The notes below the pieces were generated by a model. It was not told the origin of the DNA. It did no database searches and saw only the letters and a program-made list of their open reading frames with translations. This document shows positions 61,157 through 64,000 of a stretch of 64,000 nucleotides of DNA, piece after piece (the first letter of the stretch is position 1; each line of letters starts with the position of its first letter). Source of the stretch: Cyanobacteria bacterium UBA791 (GTDB lineage: Bacteria; Cyanobacteriota; Vampirovibrionia; Gastranaerophilales; Gastranaerophilaceae); NCBI GenBank assembly GCA_002297005.1, contig DBIX01000033.1:46659-110658 (forward strand), in the 5' to 3' direction. Position numbers and translations under genes: made by a program.

Positions 61157-62234
61157 ATTTTTGGATTTACATAAAATCAATGAAAAATATAGAAAAGAAA
61201 TTGATGAAAGAATAAAAAACGTACTTGATTCAGGCTGGTATTTACTAGGAAAACAAGACGAACAATTTGAAGAACATTTTGCACAATATTGTGGCACAAA
61301 ATATTGCGTTGGCGTTGGTAATGGTTTAGAAGCCCTTACTCTAATCATTAGAGCTTACGGCTTTAGTGAGGGGGACGAAATCATTGTTCCGGCAAATACT
61401 TATATAGCAAGCATTTTATCAATCTCTTATAACGGATGCACTCCAGTTCTTGTTGAACCTGATATAAATACATTGAATATCAATCCTGATTTAATCGAAG
61501 AAAAAATCACAGATAAAACAAAAGCCATAATGGTTGTACACCTTTACGGACAAGCCGTTGAAATGGAAAAAATTTGGGCTTTAGCTAAAAAATACAACCT
61601 TAAAGTTATTGAAGATTCAGCTCAGGCTCATGGTGCAATTTACCAAGATAAAAGAACTGGTAATTTAGGTGATGCAAGTGGATTTTCTTTCTACCCAGGA
61701 AAAAATTTAGGCTGTATTGGTGACGGTGGTTGCGTTACAACAAATGATAAAGAATTAGCGGATAAAATTAGAGCTTTAAGAAATTATGGTTCAAACATCA
61801 AATACCACAATATTTATCAAGGCACAAACTCTAGACTTGATGAAATTCATGCCGGCGTACTTGATGTAAAACTTCCATATCTTGATGAAGATAACCAAAA
61901 ACGTAGGGAAGTCGCTAATTATTATTTAGAAAACATAAAAAACGATAAAATTATCATGAGAAAAGCTTACGAAGAAAAAGCTAACGTATGGCATATTTTC
62001 CCAGTAAGAACTGAAGATAGAGATGGTTTCCAAGAATATTTAAAACAAAACGATATTCAAACTCTAATCCACTACCCAATTCCACCACACAAACAAGAAT
62101 GCTATAAAGAGTGGAACAATTTGAGTTTCCCAATAACAGAAGAAATTCATAAAACAATTATAAGCTTACCAATTTCACCTGTTATGACAGACGAAGAAGT
62201 TCAAACAGTAGTTGATATTGTAAACAAATATTAG
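61149..62234 (+). CDS. DegT/DnrJ/EryC1-family sugar aminotransferase (FdtB-like)
   Basis: A 361-aa PLP aminotransferase: GVGNGLEALTLIIRAYGFSEGDEIIVPANTYIASIL, the PLP-binding aspartate region VIEDSAQAHGA, and FSFYPGKNLGCIGDGG with the PLP lysine. It matches enzymes that aminate dTDP-3-keto-6-deoxyhexoses. I start at MIKFLDLHK (61149), which has GGAG upstream and overlaps the previous stop by 8 nt. With the ketoisomerase at 58433 it would make dTDP-Fuc3N or Qui3N. Confidence 0.92.
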   Translation: MIKFLDLHKINEKYRKEIDERIKNVLDSGWYLLGKQDEQFEEHFAQYCGTKYCVGVGNGLEALTLIIRAYGFSEGDEIIVPANTYIASILSISYNGCTPVLVEPDINTLNINPDLIEEKITDKTKAIMVVHLYGQAVEMEKIWALAKKYNLKVIEDSAQAHGAIYQDKRTGNLGDASGFSFYPGKNLGCIGDGGCVTTNDKELADKIRALRNYGSNIKYHNIYQGTNSRLDEIHAGVLDVKLPYLDEDNQKRREVANYYLENIKNDKIIMRKAYEEKANVWHIFPVRTEDRDGFQEYLKQNDIQTLIHYPIPPHKQECYKEWNNLSFPITEEIHKTIISLPISPVMTDEEVQTVVDIVNKY

Positions 62235-63955
62235 TTCTTTTTATAAGCTTTATTTTTAAAATGCTCAATTTCAGGGCTTTGTCTTTCTCCAATAGCTTGA
62301 AGATAACAATTAGGCAAATGACCCGTATCAATTACTTGATAACCTTCTTTTGATAATTCATAAGCTAAAACGGTTGCAGTAGCACCAAGGGCTACCATTA
62401 CTAACCAATCCTTGTCATAATTTCTTATACCTGAAATTATATTTTCATATTCATCAAAAGTATTTTCAGATTTTGTTATTAAGTATTCTTTTTGTGCAAT
62501 ATTATCAAATAATCTAGGTTCATCAACCCAATGAGAACCATCACCGATTACGAATAAAACTTTTCTATTATTCCAAAGTTCTTTTACTTTTGATAAAGAA
62601 TTTTCCTTGAATACAGAACTTCTTGTAATAGTTGCACAACCATAATTGTAATCCTTTGAAAAGATTTTCTTAAATCTTTCACCATTTTCTAACCAATAAT
62701 TTTCCCAATATGAAAAACCATTTTTATAATTTGGCGTATCGTCATAAATATCTATGTATTTTGTAATAGCTGTTATACAACTATCGATAGGATTATTTAA
62801 AATATTATTTAATTTTTCACCTAAAGCATTTTCTTGTTTTTCGCCATTTAAATATGAAACAACCATTTTAAATTCACCGTCACCAAATCTTGCAATAGAT
62901 TTATGTTCGTTGATAAGTTTCTCCAATGTTTCTGTAGTCGACATAACAGTAGGATATTCAGCTTTAAATTTATTCAGCTTTGCTCTTTTTATCCAGTACA
63001 TTGGGCATACTCTTTTCAAATATGATTTATATTTTTTGTATAATTTGTCAAAGGTTTTATACAAAGACATATAAACATCTACTTTGCAGATTAATAAATT
63101 TAGTTTAAAACGATATTTTTTATTTTCGTTAACATTTACAAATTTTTCTGCACCGCCTAAAAAATAATCTTTAAAGCTAAACATACCATCATCTGTTATT
63201 AATTGTCCAACAACAGGCTTCGAAGCTTGTTCTACAAAGGTTCTACTTCTGTTTGTTTTATATTTTTTATTTTCTTTTCTTAAATGCAAATGTTTAACAT
63301 ATAGTCTTGAAGTTGAATAAACTTTTAGGCCATGTTGTTTAAATCTTAAGAAAACTAAATTGTGTTCATTTGTACGAATATCTTCAGGATAACCGATTTT
63401 TCTAATACTATCAGTTTTACCTATGTAGAAATTTTGAACAATGTCACACTTCAAAAATTCAGGGAAAAGATTTTCGTAAATTGTACAAACATCAAATTCA
63501 TCATTTTCTTGGATAAAACCAATCCAATTTAGATTTTTAACTTTGTCTGAATCAAGACTTTTAAGATTTCTATAATAACCAGCTAGAACGTCTAAATTCT
63601 TTTCTTTAGCCATATCTAAAACATATTTAATACCGCAATTTTTATCTAAAAGAAAATCATCATCACAATAAACGAAATATTCTGTTTTTGTTGATTCTAA
63701 ACCAATATTTCTACCTTTTGATAAACCAAGAGAATTAAAATCATAATGCTTGTAAATAACATTTACACTTTCGTATTTGTTAATAACCTCAAGATTTTTT
63801 TCATTGTATTCATCATCAGAATCATCAACGATAACAACATCCGCAAACTTTAAATCCCATTCTGTTTGATATTCAGCAATAGAGTTTAAAAAATTATCTA
63901 AACATTCTGGTCGCATAAAAGTTTTAACTAATAATGTTAAATCTAAAGTTTGCAT
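62231..63955 (-). CDS. GT2 glycosyltransferase fused to a GT-D (DUF1792) domain
   Basis: A 574-aa bifunctional protein. Residues about 1-250 are GT2: LDLTLLVKTFMRPECLDNFL, VVIVDDSDDEYNE and YCDDDFLLDKN. Residues about 315-574 are a DUF1792/GT-D domain: ERLINEHKSIARFGDGEFKM-type start (here KLINEHKSIARFGDGEFKM), NNRKVLFVIGDGSHW and LVMVALGATATVLAYELSKEGYQVIDTGHL. The GT-D fold was defined in a streptococcal adhesin glycosyltransferase (dGT1). Two sugar additions by one chain are implied. The start has AAAGAGGA upstream and the gene converges with the aminotransferase (4-nt overlap). Confidence 0.88.
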   Translation of the reverse strand: MQTLDLTLLVKTFMRPECLDNFLNSIAEYQTEWDLKFADVVIVDDSDDEYNEKNLEVINKYESVNVIYKHYDFNSLGLSKGRNIGLESTKTEYFVYCDDDFLLDKNCGIKYVLDMAKEKNLDVLAGYYRNLKSLDSDKVKNLNWIGFIQENDEFDVCTIYENLFPEFLKCDIVQNFYIGKTDSIRKIGYPEDIRTNEHNLVFLRFKQHGLKVYSTSRLYVKHLHLRKENKKYKTNRSRTFVEQASKPVVGQLITDDGMFSFKDYFLGGAEKFVNVNENKKYRFKLNLLICKVDVYMSLYKTFDKLYKKYKSYLKRVCPMYWIKRAKLNKFKAEYPTVMSTTETLEKLINEHKSIARFGDGEFKMVVSYLNGEKQENALGEKLNNILNNPIDSCITAITKYIDIYDDTPNYKNGFSYWENYWLENGERFKKIFSKDYNYGCATITRSSVFKENSLSKVKELWNNRKVLFVIGDGSHWVDEPRLFDNIAQKEYLITKSENTFDEYENIISGIRNYDKDWLVMVALGATATVLAYELSKEGYQVIDTGHLPNCYLQAIGERQSPEIEHFKNKAYKKN

Positions 63956-64000
63956 TTATTTCCTCTTTCTGTAATTATTTATTTTATTATAAAATAAATA

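Noticed and set aside
62754..63074. 106-aa plus-strand ORF opposite the GT2/GT-D gene
   Set aside because: Antisense to a well-supported coding sequence; composition mirrors the reverse complement.

Overview
This is an AT-rich, gene-dense bacterial segment using the standard bacterial code. Several signs point to a diderm anaerobe: a TolC-type outer-membrane channel, two heptosyltransferase-like (GT9) enzymes, a FeoA-FeoB fusion for ferrous iron, and HydF for [FeFe]-hydrogenase maturation. Several proteins without signal peptides carry short N-terminal tags of the type NVSFG or INFTGK ahead of their catalytic domain. I associate such tags with gut Gastranaerophilales (Vampirovibrionia/Melainabacteria, non-photosynthetic relatives of Cyanobacteria). 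That assignment is inference; no rRNA gene is present to confirm it.

Layout. 1-12 kb: a GAF/HD-GYP signalling protein cut by the window edge, a GT2 glycosyltransferase, beta-carbonic anhydrase, a UvrD-like helicase-nuclease, a CHAP-domain protein, two lipoproteins, a cupin, Hsp20 and an MFS carrier. 12-19 kb: a tagged 5'-nucleotidase, a HELGH metallopeptidase-like orphan, an autoregulated trpR-trpB pair, a GT2 gene and tRNA-Arg. 19-28 kb: alaS, a HEPT/MNT toxin-antitoxin pair, feoAB, an orphan tagged protein, and a HigBA-type module whose toxin is frameshifted. 28-32 kb: marR-emrA-emrB diverging from a tolC gene, with two matching operators. 32-41 kb: a small glycan operon, a ferredoxin-nitroreductase, an ABC-F ATPase, tRNA-Ile, hydF, fic, dut and tRNA-Asp with duplicated fragments. 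41-48 kb: glyS, an MsbA-type exporter, radA and a GT4 gene. 48-64 kb: a large surface-glycan cluster with GT2, GT4, GT9, GT11 and GT2/GT-D enzymes, a PIG-L deacetylase, and genes for a 3-amino-3,6-dideoxyhexose that is probably N-formylated.

Most striking features. (1) The first gene of the glycan cluster, a DUF1796 protein, is interrupted by 17.75 copies of the tetranucleotide CAGA. As sequenced it ends just after the tract (196 aa). One extra unit, or two fewer, would fuse it to an 88-codon downstream frame ending in a tail also seen on other glycosyltransferases here. This is a textbook phase-variation design. (2) Nine genes on both strands share a -10-like hexamer placed exactly 6 nt before the ATG and lack a convincing ribosome-binding site, which predicts a large class of leaderless mRNAs. 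(3) The trpR promoter combines both themes: TTGACA-17-TATTTT-N6-ATG, with two 18-bp inverted repeats, one over the -35 and one over the predicted start site and start codon. (4) The marR/tolC intergenic region carries paired GTTATTATRATAAC palindromes.

All coordinates come from reading the sequence by eye. Domain names rest on remembered family motifs, not on database searches.
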